From NCBI GenBank assembly GCA_910586035.1, contig CAJUHT010000005.1, positions 1 to 64,000 of the forward strand: a DNA stretch of 64,000 bases, written 5' to 3'. Both the position numbers and the translations under genes were made by a program. Shown here piece after piece: positions 50,201-59,990 of this stretch. This DNA comes from an uncultured Christensenella sp. (GTDB taxonomy: Bacteria > Bacillota > Clostridia > Christensenellales > Borkfalkiaceae). The notes below the pieces were generated by a model. The model had not been told where the DNA came from and did not search any database. It saw only the letters and a program-made list of their open reading frames with translations. The stretch's first letter is position 1. The number at the start of each line of letters is the position of its first letter.

Positions 50201-53200
50201 CGAGTATTACGGCGACAACAGCCCCGAAAACTATCTTACCACTTCGGGCATAAGGGCGCTGTACGCGGGACTGTTGCGCAATGCGGAAATAGTAACCTAC
50301 ACGCTTACAAACGTTGATACGGGCGAGGTCGTGCCCGATGAAAACGGCAATGCCGTAAGGGAAGTATACAGGGTTGGCAAGGCGTACGCCGCAGGCGGCA
50401 GCTCGGTACCCGCGCAGGTGCTTTTAGAGCTTAAAACGGACGAGCTGGGGCTTGCCGCAAACGGCAAATACAGGCTTGATTTTACCTTCTATTACGACTA
50501 TAACGACTACGTAAACGGCACGTTTACCGACGAAAACGGCGAAACTTACGGCATTTACAAGGATAACACCTTCTCGATGAATTTCTACATCGACTACGAG
50601 GCGCCCATTCTTTTAGACAGCCGCATAAGGTTCAACGACAGAAAGGATGAAAATGGAAAGGAATATCAGGAAGTTTATCTTGACCTCGATATATTTGACA
50701 ACCATTATCCGCAGGCGGTAATTCTTTGCTATTCCGACGGAAAGCAGGGCGAGGACGCGGAAGTCAGCTCTATAAAGCTTGCAACCGAGTATATAATACC
50801 CGTGCTCAATCCCAAGAAGAACGCAACCAATACCGTATCGATTGATATAACCGAGTTCTACGACGAGTACAAAAACGGGTTGTTCGTTGAGATTGACGAC
50901 TACGCGCTCAACAACAATATGTATTATATCAACCTCGACTACTCCAAGAGGCAGACGGTCTGCCCCGAAGATTTCAAGGTAACGTACGAAGGGAAGGAAA
51001 TAAGCGCCCTTACCTTGCAGAAAAACGAGGCAGTTAAGCTTTCGGTAAACAATCTCGGCAACGCAAACCTTTCCAACTTCGGCTGGGAAACGGACGACGC
51101 AAGCAAGGCAATCGTTAAAAACGGAGAAGTTTTCGGCGTGGGCGTTGGCACAACCTACCTTACCGTAAAGGGCGGTTCCAACTCCAAGACGCAGAGAATT
51201 AAGATTGAAGTTACCGACGGCGATAAAAAACTCGGCACGCCAAACGTTACGTTCGGCACGATGATAAACTACAACGACGTGCCCGTGGAGGCTTCGGGCA
51301 TAGTCAGGGTCAACTCGGCGCAGAAGTTCCAGCTCAGCCTTGTAGCCGACCCTTGGTATTATCCTATAAACAATCTCAAATTCAATTGGTCGTCCTCCGA
51401 CGAGAATATAGCGACCGTTGACCAGCAGGGCAACGTGGTAGTGCTTTACGAGGGCGAGCAGACTAAAAACGTAACTATAACGGCAGTATCGGAGGAATTC
51501 CCCTCCTGCAATGCGGAAGTAGTGCTTTCCGTAAGGGACCCGTTCACGGTTTCCAACGGCACGCTTACAAGATACCGCGGCTGGGGCGGCGAGCTCAACG
51601 ACGACGGCGTCCGCGTTCTCACCATTCCCAACGACAAAGCCATCAGGGTAATAGGCGAAGAGGCGTTTAAGGACAACGAAAACGTTGAAATAGTCATAAT
51701 TCCCAAATCGGTTACAAACATTTCGGAAAGGGCTTTCAAGGACTGCAAAAATCTTAAAAAGATTTGCTTTATATCCGAAGAGGCAAAAGCCATACCCGAT
51801 TCTTCGCTGAACATCATAGAACGCAACGCGTTCGTCGGCTGTACTTCGCTTACTACGGTTGATTTATCCAACTGTAAGGTAATCACGCTCGATAGGGAAG
51901 TGTTTACCGACTGCACTTCGCTTAAAGAAGTAATTAAGCTGACCGCGGCAGGCACTATTTATCCCGACGCGTTTAAAAACTGCGTTTCGCTCGAAAGCGC
52001 GGATATATCCAAGCTTCACGTTGCGGGTGCGGGCTTATTCAGCGGCTGTACTTCTCTTAAAACGGTAACGATAAGCGCGGAAACGGCAATGAGCGCCAAT
52101 ATGTTCGCAGGTTGCACCTCGCTCGAAGAGGTTGTAATCAACTGCGATACCGTGCCCGCTTCGGCTTTCAACGGCTGTTCGGGTCTTAAAAAGGTAACGC
52201 TCAACGCCCGCAATACTACAATCGGCGCGCACGCGTTCGAAAACTGCTTTATGCTGACCGACGTCGTTATGAACGGCAACGTAACCCGCGTAGGCGACTA
52301 TGCTTTCGGAACGTGCATAAGCTTAAATAGCGCGCCCTTCACTTCGGGCAACTTCACGGCGGAGCTTGGCGAAAACGTGTTCGACGGCGTTACCTCTATG
52401 GGCAACGGCTTGGTCAAGGGCGGCACTTTGTATCTTGCTCCTGCGGAAATTACTACTTCGTTCAATTTAAACGGTATAACGGCTATCGCGCCGTACGCAT
52501 TCTCGGGAAGCAGATTAAACGGAGTAACTTCGCTCGATTTAAGCGAAGTAACTTCCATAGGCAAAGGAGCGTTCAGCAACCTTGCGGAGCTGGTTTCGGT
52601 AACTCTTCCCGCAGGAATAACGGAAATACCCGCCGAGCTGTTTGACGGTTGCACTTCGTTGACTTCGGTAACCGTACCCGCGGGCGTAACCAAGATAGGC
52701 GCCAACGCGTTTAAAAATTGCTCGTCGCTTGCACAGGTAACCTATGCGGGCACGGCGGTTAAAGAAATCGGCGCAAGCGCTTTCGAGGGCACCGCTTTGA
52801 CGGCGGCTGATGTTCCCGCTTCGGTGGAAGTAATCGGCGACAGAGCTTTCGCCCGCTGTGCAAATCTTGTAAGCGCGGATATTCCCGCGGTCAAGAAGAT
52901 GGGACAAATGGTATTCGCTTACTGCCCCGCATTGACCACCGCCGTATTCGGCGACCTTGCGGAAGCAACGGGCGCGTTCACGTTCTATTGCTATAACGGA
53001 CCTAACACCACGCCCGACAGCTCGCTTACTTCGGTAACGCTGGGCGACGGAATTAAGAGCATAGGGGAGTACGCCTTTGCATACTGCATCAAGCTTACCT
53101 CCGTAGATTTGAACAAAGTTACTACTATAAGCGAAAGCGCGTTCTTCGACTGTGAAAAACTTGCCACGGCAAAGGGGCTTGAAAAAGTTGCCGTAATCGG

Positions 53201-54800
53201 CGACAACGCTTTTGCCTATACGGCGCTTACGTCGGTAGACCTCGCGGCGGCGCGTTCGGTATATTTCCGCGCGTTCTTCGGTTGCGTATCGCTCGAAAGC
53301 GTTAAGCTGTACGAAGGGCTTGAAGGTATCGGCGACGAAGCTTTTGCCGAAGCCAAGCTTTCGGAAATATTAGTACCCGCAAGTTGCGAGTACGTTGGCA
53401 GGGGCGCTTTCAGCGGCAACCTTGCGCTCAGCGAGATAGAGGTAGCGGCGGAAAACAACGCTTATTTCAGCGACGAAGGCGTTCTGTACAGATATATAGA
53501 CAAAGCCGACGGCGTGTACGAGTTGAGCTACTACCCCGCGGGCAAGCGCGTTCCCAGAGTGGACAACGCTTACACCTACACGGTAAAGGAAGGCACGGCT
53601 ACCATAGCCGCATATGCGTTCTACTACTCGGCAAAGAAGGCGCCTAAGGAAAGGCTTACGCGCGTAATTCTTCCCTACACCTTAAAGACGATTGGCGACG
53701 GCGCATTCCTTACGAGCGGCGTAAAGGTATTCAGGTTTGAAAGTATTTCCGCGCCCGTGCTGTTGGAAAACATCAGGGATAGAGTTATAAATAAGGGCAA
53801 CTACTCGGCAAACTCTTTCTTCTACAACAACTTCGGCGAGTATCTCGCCGACCACGTTTCGCGCTTCCCCGGCGACTCGGGCGATAACGTAGGCAACAAG
53901 AGTACGCTTACAATCGAGTATCCTGCAAACGGAACGGGTTACGATAACTTTGTTTACGCTAACTATTTCGGCACGAAGACGGTGCTTAAAGAGATGCCCG
54001 AGGACAATTCAAGAACGTTGAAAGCGATGCTCGAAGAGATGGCTCCGGCGGAGAAAGTAAGCACTTGGAACAAGGACAATACAAATTTAGAAGACGTTAA
54101 AGATTTTGCCGAAAAGGTAAAGCAGGCGCATATCCTCTACAACGGATTAAAGACGGACGAACAGAAAAACTTCGTCGGCGCGGAAAACATTGAAAAACTG
54201 TTTGCTGTTGAAGCGGCGTTAAAGCCCGTAAAAGAGCTGTTCGGCATCAAGACTTACGTCAGCGAAGTTTCCGTTGCTCAGGACTCCGCGCACAGAACGC
54301 AGTATACGGTAGGCGAAAAGTTCTCGCTTGCGGGGCTTAAAGTGCTTGTAACTTACGACGACTACTCACAGTCCGTAATAGACGCTTCCGGCGCGTTTAA
54401 GCTTGCCGAAAGGTTTGACAGAGAGCTGAGGGCAAGCGACACTTCCGTCAATCTGGAAGGTATAGGCGAATACGACGGCAAGATTTTAAGGGTATCCGTA
54501 ACCGTAACCGAAAAGGGCGGCGCAGACGATACGCAGGACGGCGGTAAAGGAATTTCCACTGGCGCGCTTGCCGCGCTGATAGCCGTAGGTGGCGTTGCCG
54601 TGCTTGCAATAGCGGCGGTTGCCGTGGTGCTCGTCCTCGTAAAGAAAGGCAAAATATCTTTCGGCGGTAAGACGGAAGTGAGCGACGGCGGCGACGGAGA
54701 AATACGGACGGAAGAAACCGCGGAGGACGCAACCGAAGACGGGGAAGCGCCCGAACAGGAAAATCAAGAAAACGGCGGAGAAGATAAAACCGATGACTAA
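47253..54800 (+). CDS. Giant membrane-anchored subtilisin-like protease with BspA-type repeats
   Basis: A 2,515-residue secreted protease: signal peptide (1-36), propeptide-like region (to about 190), and S8 catalytic domain with Asp212 (VLDTGLDYTH), His288 (HGTHVAGI) and Ser669 (GTSMACPN). A protease-associated domain is inserted near 530-640 (VVRRGGTTFKEKLETAKANG), as in lactocepin and C5a-peptidase-like enzymes. Fn3-like and Ig-like domains fill about 750-1430. A long BspA-type LRR_5 array (about 1450-2130; ISERAFKDCKNLK, IGANAFKNCSSLAQV) and a bacterial Ig-like domain follow, then one membrane helix (near 2440-2465) and a Glu/Asp-rich tail. There is no LPxTG motif, so anchoring is by the helix. 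The ribosome binding site GGAGG stands 12 bases from the ATG, next to a hairpin. The peptide importer genes downstream suggest nutrient proteolysis. Confidence 0.93.
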   Translation: MKSVNNKNLRRRAACIALSAVMTATFAAGQILAFADGGNGGSQLPSDTHSLAFENINGKVDLTQIKLSNLNSQAFKNEGAETVGDLTRTAIVTLQGKPLSEDGDGNAIEAEQKKFLTSLKKAGVEYKLRSSYTTIANAVAVDVKLSSLNAIKGLNGVSTVTVGSTYSHPKEAEGGSGGLINYSNIYENGIYDSDKYVQQGKNGAGMTVAVLDTGLDYTHEAFSASQLEEDSALAYTYDDLQEKMSEVEFRATSRIGATAADVYVSNKVPFAFDYADSDADVYPSYSQHGTHVAGIVAGKADGYTDKEGNEAVDKEGNKLKFRGVAPEAQLVICKVFTDNLDDEGLGGAEAVDILDALEDCYNLNVDVINMSLGTSAGFSAKALGLTDADEEGALMKSIYERIRAKGISLMVAASNDYSAGYGSAFGTNLTSNPDSGTVGSPSTFTGAVSVASVNGQYASYLVANKDTSYSTPIYYEESRNEDSDAYNFINDLLGENDPKKPGYNPNFKNSGTFKYVVIRGSGEPGNYTTAIKNELTNKGENEKVIAVVRRGGTTFKEKLETAKANGADAVIVYNNVSGMIRMSLGDMETHIPAISISLEEGLKLVGSGSNLISKGTITLDRSYLAGPFMNDYSSWGSTPDLKLKPDVTSHGGEITSAVAGGYEEMSGTSMACPNLAGFTALLRGYLKTDRAELWNNDAVALTKLTNNILMSTATTVYDQNSLPYSPRKQGAGLATLENVFNTNAYLYTKDTDDVKDADRMCEDGRPKAELGDDPAKKGEYRIKFYVKNFGSAQLEFTTNSIFMTESVGADGKSVAEKAHLFAKSDASWKYNGKAVAEGGKITVAAGATGEIEVNLKLSADEKKYLNDNFKNGMFIEGFLQLKGSGAQCDLNLPFMGFYGNWKDAPMMDLTCFDVAEDAKNTALKDEERRQPGVWATQAYGYYANEQYSVPLGSFVYVQDEAKEHTSDYIYVEEEHIAVSRNFGEYYGDNSPENYLTTSGIRALYAGLLRNAEIVTYTLTNVDTGEVVPDENGNAVREVYRVGKAYAAGGSSVPAQVLLELKTDELGLAANGKYRLDFTFYYDYNDYVNGTFTDENGETYGIYKDNTFSMNFYIDYEAPILLDSRIRFNDRKDENGKEYQEVYLDLDIFDNHYPQAVILCYSDGKQGEDAEVSSIKLATEYIIPVLNPKKNATNTVSIDITEFYDEYKNGLFVEIDDYALNNNMYYINLDYSKRQTVCPEDFKVTYEGKEISALTLQKNEAVKLSVNNLGNANLSNFGWETDDASKAIVKNGEVFGVGVGTTYLTVKGGSNSKTQRIKIEVTDGDKKLGTPNVTFGTMINYNDVPVEASGIVRVNSAQKFQLSLVADPWYYPINNLKFNWSSSDENIATVDQQGNVVVLYEGEQTKNVTITAVSEEFPSCNAEVVLSVRDPFTVSNGTLTRYRGWGGELNDDGVRVLTIPNDKAIRVIGEEAFKDNENVEIVIIPKSVTNISERAFKDCKNLKKICFISEEAKAIPDSSLNIIERNAFVGCTSLTTVDLSNCKVITLDREVFTDCTSLKEVIKLTAAGTIYPDAFKNCVSLESADISKLHVAGAGLFSGCTSLKTVTISAETAMSANMFAGCTSLEEVVINCDTVPASAFNGCSGLKKVTLNARNTTIGAHAFENCFMLTDVVMNGNVTRVGDYAFGTCISLNSAPFTSGNFTAELGENVFDGVTSMGNGLVKGGTLYLAPAEITTSFNLNGITAIAPYAFSGSRLNGVTSLDLSEVTSIGKGAFSNLAELVSVTLPAGITEIPAELFDGCTSLTSVTVPAGVTKIGANAFKNCSSLAQVTYAGTAVKEIGASAFEGTALTAADVPASVEVIGDRAFARCANLVSADIPAVKKMGQMVFAYCPALTTAVFGDLAEATGAFTFYCYNGPNTTPDSSLTSVTLGDGIKSIGEYAFAYCIKLTSVDLNKVTTISESAFFDCEKLATAKGLEKVAVIGDNAFAYTALTSVDLAAARSVYFRAFFGCVSLESVKLYEGLEGIGDEAFAEAKLSEILVPASCEYVGRGAFSGNLALSEIEVAAENNAYFSDEGVLYRYIDKADGVYELSYYPAGKRVPRVDNAYTYTVKEGTATIAAYAFYYSAKKAPKERLTRVILPYTLKTIGDGAFLTSGVKVFRFESISAPVLLENIRDRVINKGNYSANSFFYNNFGEYLADHVSRFPGDSGDNVGNKSTLTIEYPANGTGYDNFVYANYFGTKTVLKEMPEDNSRTLKAMLEEMAPAEKVSTWNKDNTNLEDVKDFAEKVKQAHILYNGLKTDEQKNFVGAENIEKLFAVEAALKPVKELFGIKTYVSEVSVAQDSAHRTQYTVGEKFSLAGLKVLVTYDDYSQSVIDASGAFKLAERFDRELRASDTSVNLEGIGEYDGKILRVSVTVTEKGGADDTQDGGKGISTGALAALIAVGGVAVLAIAAVAVVLVLVKKGKISFGGKTEVSDGGDGEIRTEETAEDATEDGEAPEQENQENGGEDKTDD

Positions 54801-56226
54801 GAGATTTAAGGTTTACTTGCTTTTATTGCTTTCGGCGGCGTGTATAGCGTGTACCCTTGTCGGCTGTAAAATAGGCAGGGCGGGGCGCGAGGAGGTGCTT
54901 GCGGGATATAAGGCGCACGTTACCTACTATTCCAACGGCGGCTTCTTCGACGACTCCACCACGATTACCGTAAGGGACCTGTACTTTAAAAACGACCCTT
55001 CGTCCGCGGGTTACCACCCCGACGGAGTGCCCTTCTTCGATATATCGAGCAAGAGTACGGGAATGAACGTAAAACGCAGCGGTTACGACCTTATCGGCTG
55101 GTACCTCCCCCAGAGGTACCCCGAGGGGCACGAGCGCGCAGGCGAAATAATGTACACCTATTCCTATAAGGAAAACGAAAGCGACGAGGAATATAAAACC
55201 GTTCCCGTTTATCCCCTTTTAGACGAGAGGGGCGAAAACGTAACGGATATAGAAGCCGACCGCCCCGTGTTCTATATGGATGGCTCGGAAGAGCAGATTT
55301 TGGAAAAACAGATTACCGTAGTCGCTTCCGAAACCAAGCTGGACAGCAGCCGCAGAGTGGGCGACGACGAGGAGCTGATTGTCTGCGCGCAGTGGGGTCC
55401 CACTCTTAAAATAGAGTACAGGCTGGTTTGCGAGGACGGCAAAACGTATACCGACGCGGACGGCAAGGCGTATAAAAACGGCGATTTGCTGAGAGAGGTG
55501 GACTTCGGCGAGGGCGAGCAGGCTTCGGTCAGCAGTCTGCAACCCGTAGAGCTTGGCGGCACCACGTTCGTCAGGACTTATTCCGACGCAGAGCTCAAAA
55601 CCCCCGCGGCGATTATAAACCGCCCCGAAGGCACTAAACCCGCCAACCCCGTAGTTTACTCCAAGTATATCGAGGGCGAGTGGAATATTGTTACAAACGA
55701 CCCCAATCAGGTTGAAAATATGTTCAACAGGCTGGGCGGAAGCGAAAAGTATTATATTATTGACGACGTGGACTGCTCTTCCGTAAAAGGTATGAGAATG
55801 AAATCGGCGTCGCAGACGATATCAAACGTAACAATCGAGGGCAACGGACACACCATTTCCAACCTCAATTTTACGGCTACGGGCGCGCAACAGGGCGTTA
55901 CGTATTGCATCTTCGGCACGTTCGGCGCTAAATTTGTTTTAAACGATTTAAAGCTGAGCAACATTTCCGTAGATATCACGGCTAAGACGAACATTACGTT
56001 CTTTGCTATTAGCGGCAACGCGATAAGCGGCGCTAAAATCAGCGGATTGGGAATAGAAAACGTTACCGCAAAGGTTAAAATGCCCAAGGGCACGTTTGTA
56101 ACCAACGCTCCCGACGAGGTGCGCAGCAATTGGCTTTTCGGCGGCAAGGGCAGCGACGCGGCTTTCCTTGCGGAATACACGGGCATTACGGTTTCTGGCG
56201 ATAATACCCTGACAGTAGAAAATTAA
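54793..56226 (+). CDS. Lipoprotein between the protease and the peptide importer
   Basis: A 477-residue lipoprotein overlapping the protease gene by 8 bases. Lipobox LVGC (Cys near 25). An early stretch (VTYYSNGGFFDD ... SGYDLIGWYL) resembles Listeria-Bacteroides (InlB B) repeats. The last third is a beta-helix of the GLUG type (TIEGNGHTISNLNF). It has no catalytic motif. The overlap with the protease gene and the 26-base gap to the binding-protein gene place it in one operon. It may hold substrate or the protease at the surface; that is inference. Confidence 0.8.
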   Translation: MTKRFKVYLLLLLSAACIACTLVGCKIGRAGREEVLAGYKAHVTYYSNGGFFDDSTTITVRDLYFKNDPSSAGYHPDGVPFFDISSKSTGMNVKRSGYDLIGWYLPQRYPEGHERAGEIMYTYSYKENESDEEYKTVPVYPLLDERGENVTDIEADRPVFYMDGSEEQILEKQITVVASETKLDSSRRVGDDEELIVCAQWGPTLKIEYRLVCEDGKTYTDADGKAYKNGDLLREVDFGEGEQASVSSLQPVELGGTTFVRTYSDAELKTPAAIINRPEGTKPANPVVYSKYIEGEWNIVTNDPNQVENMFNRLGGSEKYYIIDDVDCSSVKGMRMKSASQTISNVTIEGNGHTISNLNFTATGAQQGVTYCIFGTFGAKFVLNDLKLSNISVDITAKTNITFFAISGNAISGAKISGLGIENVTAKVKMPKGTFVTNAPDEVRSNWLFGGKGSDAAFLAEYTGITVSGDNTLTVEN

Positions 56227-56252
56227 CGACGGACCATTCAAGGAGGTTTATT

Positions 56253-58937
56253 GTGAAAAAAATATTTAAAGGACTTTTGTGCGCGGGACTTTGCGGCGTG
56301 CTTGCGCTGGGCGCGGCGGGCTGTACTAAAAAAACGGGTCCCTCCGAACACCGCAACACGGAAACCGACGCTTTAAGGCTTGCGATAGGCGCGTGCGACG
56401 AAAAATTCAATCCGCTGTTCTATACTTCGCAAAACGACGGCGAAATTGCCAATATGACGCAGGCTTCGCTTATTACCGCAGATAAAAACGGCGACCTTGC
56501 CGTGGGCGACAACTATCCCGTTGCCACTCTCGACTATAAGGAAACCTATTACAGCGCCAGCGGCGCCGTTCTCGGTACGGGCGACGGAAAAACCGTTTCC
56601 GGCACCAGCGACAAAAACGGCTCTACCACTTACGAATTCCTCATTAAAAACGGAATGAAGTTCAGCGACGGCAAGCCGCTTACGGTTATGGACGTACTCT
56701 TCAATCTTTACGTCTATCTCGACCCTATGTACAGCGGTTCGAGCACCATTTACTCTACAAAAATCAAGGGTTTGCAGGCGTACAGGCGTCAGGATATAAC
56801 CGCCGGCGACAACAGCACTTCGTCCACTACCAAGTATTACGCAAAGGCTATGGAGCGTGTAAACGCGCTCATTTATTGGTCGGAGCACACCGCAGGCAAC
56901 ACTCTTACCGATTCGCAGAAGGCTGACCTGGAAAAGGTTAAGGAGCTTTACAGGGAAGAGCTCAATTCCGACTGGGCGTCGATTGAAACGGGCTGGAAAG
57001 AGAGCTACAAAAAGTACAAATTTACCGAAGCCTGGCAGGTATTCTACTATATCGAAGGTTTGGTAAAGAATCAGACCGTCCAGAACGAGTACGGCAGTTG
57101 GGAAAACGTTATGGAGGGCGAGGGCGAGGACGCTAAGTATCTCACCACGCTCGACCCCAACCACCTTACGGGTGATATAGAGGACCAGGACCTCATCAAC
57201 GATATGGCTACGGCCACCACCGAGGATAAGGTAAACGCCTATATGAGCGAGAACGAAGGCGTTTCGAGGGAGAACGCCGTGCTTGCCCTTCAAAAGGCGC
57301 ACGCCATAGAGCATATGTATAACAGCAATACGGCGGACACGAGAATTTCGTTTGTGCTTAACTATTGCAATACGGCGAGCACCGCGCTCGAATACTTTAT
57401 GAGGGACGAGCAGGGCAAGGAGTTCGAAGGTCAGGATATGAAGGTGCCTACCGTTTCAGGTATAACCGTTTCCCGCACTTCCGACGAAGCGTACGGCGGC
57501 AAGTTCAACGGAAAGACCTATGCCGACGACCACGACGTGCTCAGAATAGAGATTAACGGAATCGACCCCAAAGCAAAATGGAACTTCGGTTTTACGGTAG
57601 CTCCTATGCACTACTATTCCAGCAAAGAGCTTTCCGATAAGGCAATGAAGGCTTATAACGACGGCACGGTTTATACCACTACCGAAAACGGCGTTGTCAA
57701 GGAAGCCACCTGCACCGACTTCGGCGTAAAGTTCAACAATATCGACTTTTTCGACAAGGAACTTGCAAGCAGCGCCAAAAACGGTCTTCCCGTAGGCGCG
57801 GGCGCTTACAAGTGCTGCACGTATAAATACAATTCAACTAACCTAAGCGCAAAAACGTTCTTCTATAATTATATGGCGTTCTTCGAGAGAAACGAATATT
57901 TCGAAACGATGGGCGAGGGTATAGAGAACGCTAAAATCAAGTACGTTACCTACAAAGTAACGCAGGACGACAAGATTGTAGAAGCGTTGAAGACCAACGA
58001 AATCGACTACGGCGAGCCTACGGCTACATCCGATAACGAGCGCGAGCTGAACACGGGCAACCTTAAACAGGTGCGCTATCTTGCGGGCGGCTACGGCTAC
58101 GTTGGCATCAACCCCAAGTACGTTCCCGATATGGAAGTGAGAAGGGCTATAATGAAGGCGTTCGATACGTCGTCTATCATAGAATACTACGGCGAAAGCC
58201 TTGTAAATATGATAAACAGACCTATGTCTACAACTTCGTGGGCTTCTCCCGATAAGCTCGGCACGGCTACTTCGAGATACTACGCTCCCGAAACCGACGT
58301 AAAGAAGTTAAGGGAAGAAATCGAGAAAGAAGGCAACTGGACATATAACGAAAGCGACAAAAAACTGCATAACATTAACGGCGACAAACTTTCGCTTACG
58401 TTTACCATTGCTGGCGAAACAATCGACCACCCTTCGTACAATATGTTCGTAGACGCGCAGAGGTTCTTAAACGAAGTAGGTTTTGACATAACCGTTCAAA
58501 CCGACCTCAAAGCCCTGCAAAAGCTTGCAACGGGCAACCTCGCGGTATGGGCGGCGGCTTGGTCTTCGAGTATCGACCCCGACCCCTATCAGATTTACAG
58601 TCTCGAATCCAACGCTTCCAGCACCAAAAACTGGAATAAGGACGGAATAATCAGGGAGAGCACTGGCAGATTTAAAAAGGAATACGAGATTGCGCTTAAA
58701 ATTAACGAGTATATAACGCAAGGCAGACAGACTCTCAATCAGGCTGACCGTATCGAAATATACGGCAAGTGCCTCGATGAAATAATGGAGCTTGCGGTAG
58801 AATTCCCCACGTATCAGCGCTATAACCTGTGCGTATACAACTCCGCCGCTCTCGAAGCGGGCAGTATGCACATCTCCGACGCGTCCTACAATATGGGACC
58901 TCTCGGCGAATTGTGGAAGGTTACGTTTAAAGATTAA
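56253..58937 (+). CDS. Oligopeptide ABC importer, substrate-binding lipoprotein
   Basis: An 894-residue member of the SBP_bac_5 family with a GTG start seven bases after a consensus AAGGAGG. Lipobox AAGC (Cys near 24). Family features: DALRLAIGACDEKFNPLFY at the start of the mature domain, FLIKNGMKFSDGKPLTVMDVLFNLYVYLDP (about 125-155), GYVGINPKYVPDMEVRRAIMKAFD (about 615-640) and SIDPDPYQIYSLESN. It binds peptides outside and delivers them to the two permeases encoded next. At 894 residues it is far longer than the usual 540-600; helical, Lys/Glu-rich insertions near 185-360 account for the excess. I do not assign the opp/dpp/app subtype. Confidence 0.92.
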   Translation: MKKIFKGLLCAGLCGVLALGAAGCTKKTGPSEHRNTETDALRLAIGACDEKFNPLFYTSQNDGEIANMTQASLITADKNGDLAVGDNYPVATLDYKETYYSASGAVLGTGDGKTVSGTSDKNGSTTYEFLIKNGMKFSDGKPLTVMDVLFNLYVYLDPMYSGSSTIYSTKIKGLQAYRRQDITAGDNSTSSTTKYYAKAMERVNALIYWSEHTAGNTLTDSQKADLEKVKELYREELNSDWASIETGWKESYKKYKFTEAWQVFYYIEGLVKNQTVQNEYGSWENVMEGEGEDAKYLTTLDPNHLTGDIEDQDLINDMATATTEDKVNAYMSENEGVSRENAVLALQKAHAIEHMYNSNTADTRISFVLNYCNTASTALEYFMRDEQGKEFEGQDMKVPTVSGITVSRTSDEAYGGKFNGKTYADDHDVLRIEINGIDPKAKWNFGFTVAPMHYYSSKELSDKAMKAYNDGTVYTTTENGVVKEATCTDFGVKFNNIDFFDKELASSAKNGLPVGAGAYKCCTYKYNSTNLSAKTFFYNYMAFFERNEYFETMGEGIENAKIKYVTYKVTQDDKIVEALKTNEIDYGEPTATSDNERELNTGNLKQVRYLAGGYGYVGINPKYVPDMEVRRAIMKAFDTSSIIEYYGESLVNMINRPMSTTSWASPDKLGTATSRYYAPETDVKKLREEIEKEGNWTYNESDKKLHNINGDKLSLTFTIAGETIDHPSYNMFVDAQRFLNEVGFDITVQTDLKALQKLATGNLAVWAAAWSSSIDPDPYQIYSLESNASSTKNWNKDGIIRESTGRFKKEYEIALKINEYITQGRQTLNQADRIEIYGKCLDEIMELAVEFPTYQRYNLCVYNSAALEAGSMHISDASYNMGPLGELWKVTFKD

Positions 58938-58956
58938 AACTCTTCGGAGAATCTAA

Positions 58957-59946
58957 ATGGTTAAATATATAATCAAAAGAGTGCTTCTTGCAATATTGAT
59001 ATTGTTCGGGGTATCCATAATTCTATACGTCTTGATAAGGTGTATGCCCAGCAACTACATCGCCGACCAGTATTTACTTACCAGGTCGGCGGCGGGCGTG
59101 CCCCTCGAACAAATCGAGCAGGAATTGCACGACATACTTGCGGGCTACGGTCTGGAAGACGATTCTTTCCTTGGAATTCTGCGCGGCTACTTTATGTGGC
59201 TCGGCAAGTTCGTAAAGGGGGATATGGGCATTTCTTTCAAGTATCAAAACGCGCCCGTGCAGGACGTTATAGCGCAGTATATGTGGCTTTCGTTCGGCAT
59301 ATCGTTCGTTGCGCTCATACTCGAAATGCTCATTGCCATACCTCTCGGAATCAAGTGCGCGGTAAACCAATACGGCAAGCTCGACTACATTGCCACCGTG
59401 CTCTGTATGGTGGGCATAGCGTTCCCGTCATTCTTCCTCGGCAATCTGTTCATTAAGTGGTTCGCCGTAGACTTGGGGTGGTTCGAAACGGGCGGCTTGA
59501 CAAGTGGCGTGGGCGGCTTTGCCGATACGCTGTGGCACCTTGTTCTGCCTATGTCGGTTATGGTAATTTTAAGTATCGGCGGACTTATGCGCTACACGCG
59601 TACCAACACGCTCGAAGTGCTTAACGCCGATTACATAAGAACGGCGCGCGCAAAGGGTCTTTCGGAGAGAAAGGTTATTTACAAACACGTGTTCCGCAAC
59701 ACTATGATACCCCTTGTAACCCAGCTTTCGTTTACTCTGCCCACTCTTTTCGGCGGCGCAATGATAACCGAACAGGTATTCGGGCTTCCGGGAATAGGTC
59801 AGATAGCGTACAACGGTCTGCTTGCGGGCGACGTGTTCCTTGCAATGGGCTACAATATGTTCCTTGCCGTCTTGACGGTAATAGGCGTGTTGCTTGCCGA
59901 CATAATGTACGCTGTCGTCGACCCCAGAATTAAGCTCGGCGCTTAA
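58957..59946 (+). CDS. oppB: Oligopeptide ABC importer, permease B
   Basis: A 329-residue inner-membrane permease with six membrane segments. The N terminus (MVKYIIKRVLLAILILFGVS) and MPSNYIADQY are typical of the OppB/DppB family. The conserved EAA loop that contacts the ATPases reads YIRTARAKGLSERKVIYKHV (about 227-246), followed by GLPGIGQIAYNGLLAGD. It forms the transport channel with the next gene product. It starts 19 bases after the binding-protein gene. Confidence 0.94.
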   Translation: MVKYIIKRVLLAILILFGVSIILYVLIRCMPSNYIADQYLLTRSAAGVPLEQIEQELHDILAGYGLEDDSFLGILRGYFMWLGKFVKGDMGISFKYQNAPVQDVIAQYMWLSFGISFVALILEMLIAIPLGIKCAVNQYGKLDYIATVLCMVGIAFPSFFLGNLFIKWFAVDLGWFETGGLTSGVGGFADTLWHLVLPMSVMVILSIGGLMRYTRTNTLEVLNADYIRTARAKGLSERKVIYKHVFRNTMIPLVTQLSFTLPTLFGGAMITEQVFGLPGIGQIAYNGLLAGDVFLAMGYNMFLAVLTVIGVLLADIMYAVVDPRIKLGA

Positions 59947-59990
59947 ACAGTTATACAACGTTTTATGACAAGGAGGTTACAGTCATAAAA

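Noticed and set aside
42840..54000. CRISPR-like regular repeats in the large surface genes
   Set aside because: The repeats are protein-level domain repeats with varied DNA; no identical direct repeats with spacers are present anywhere in the window.
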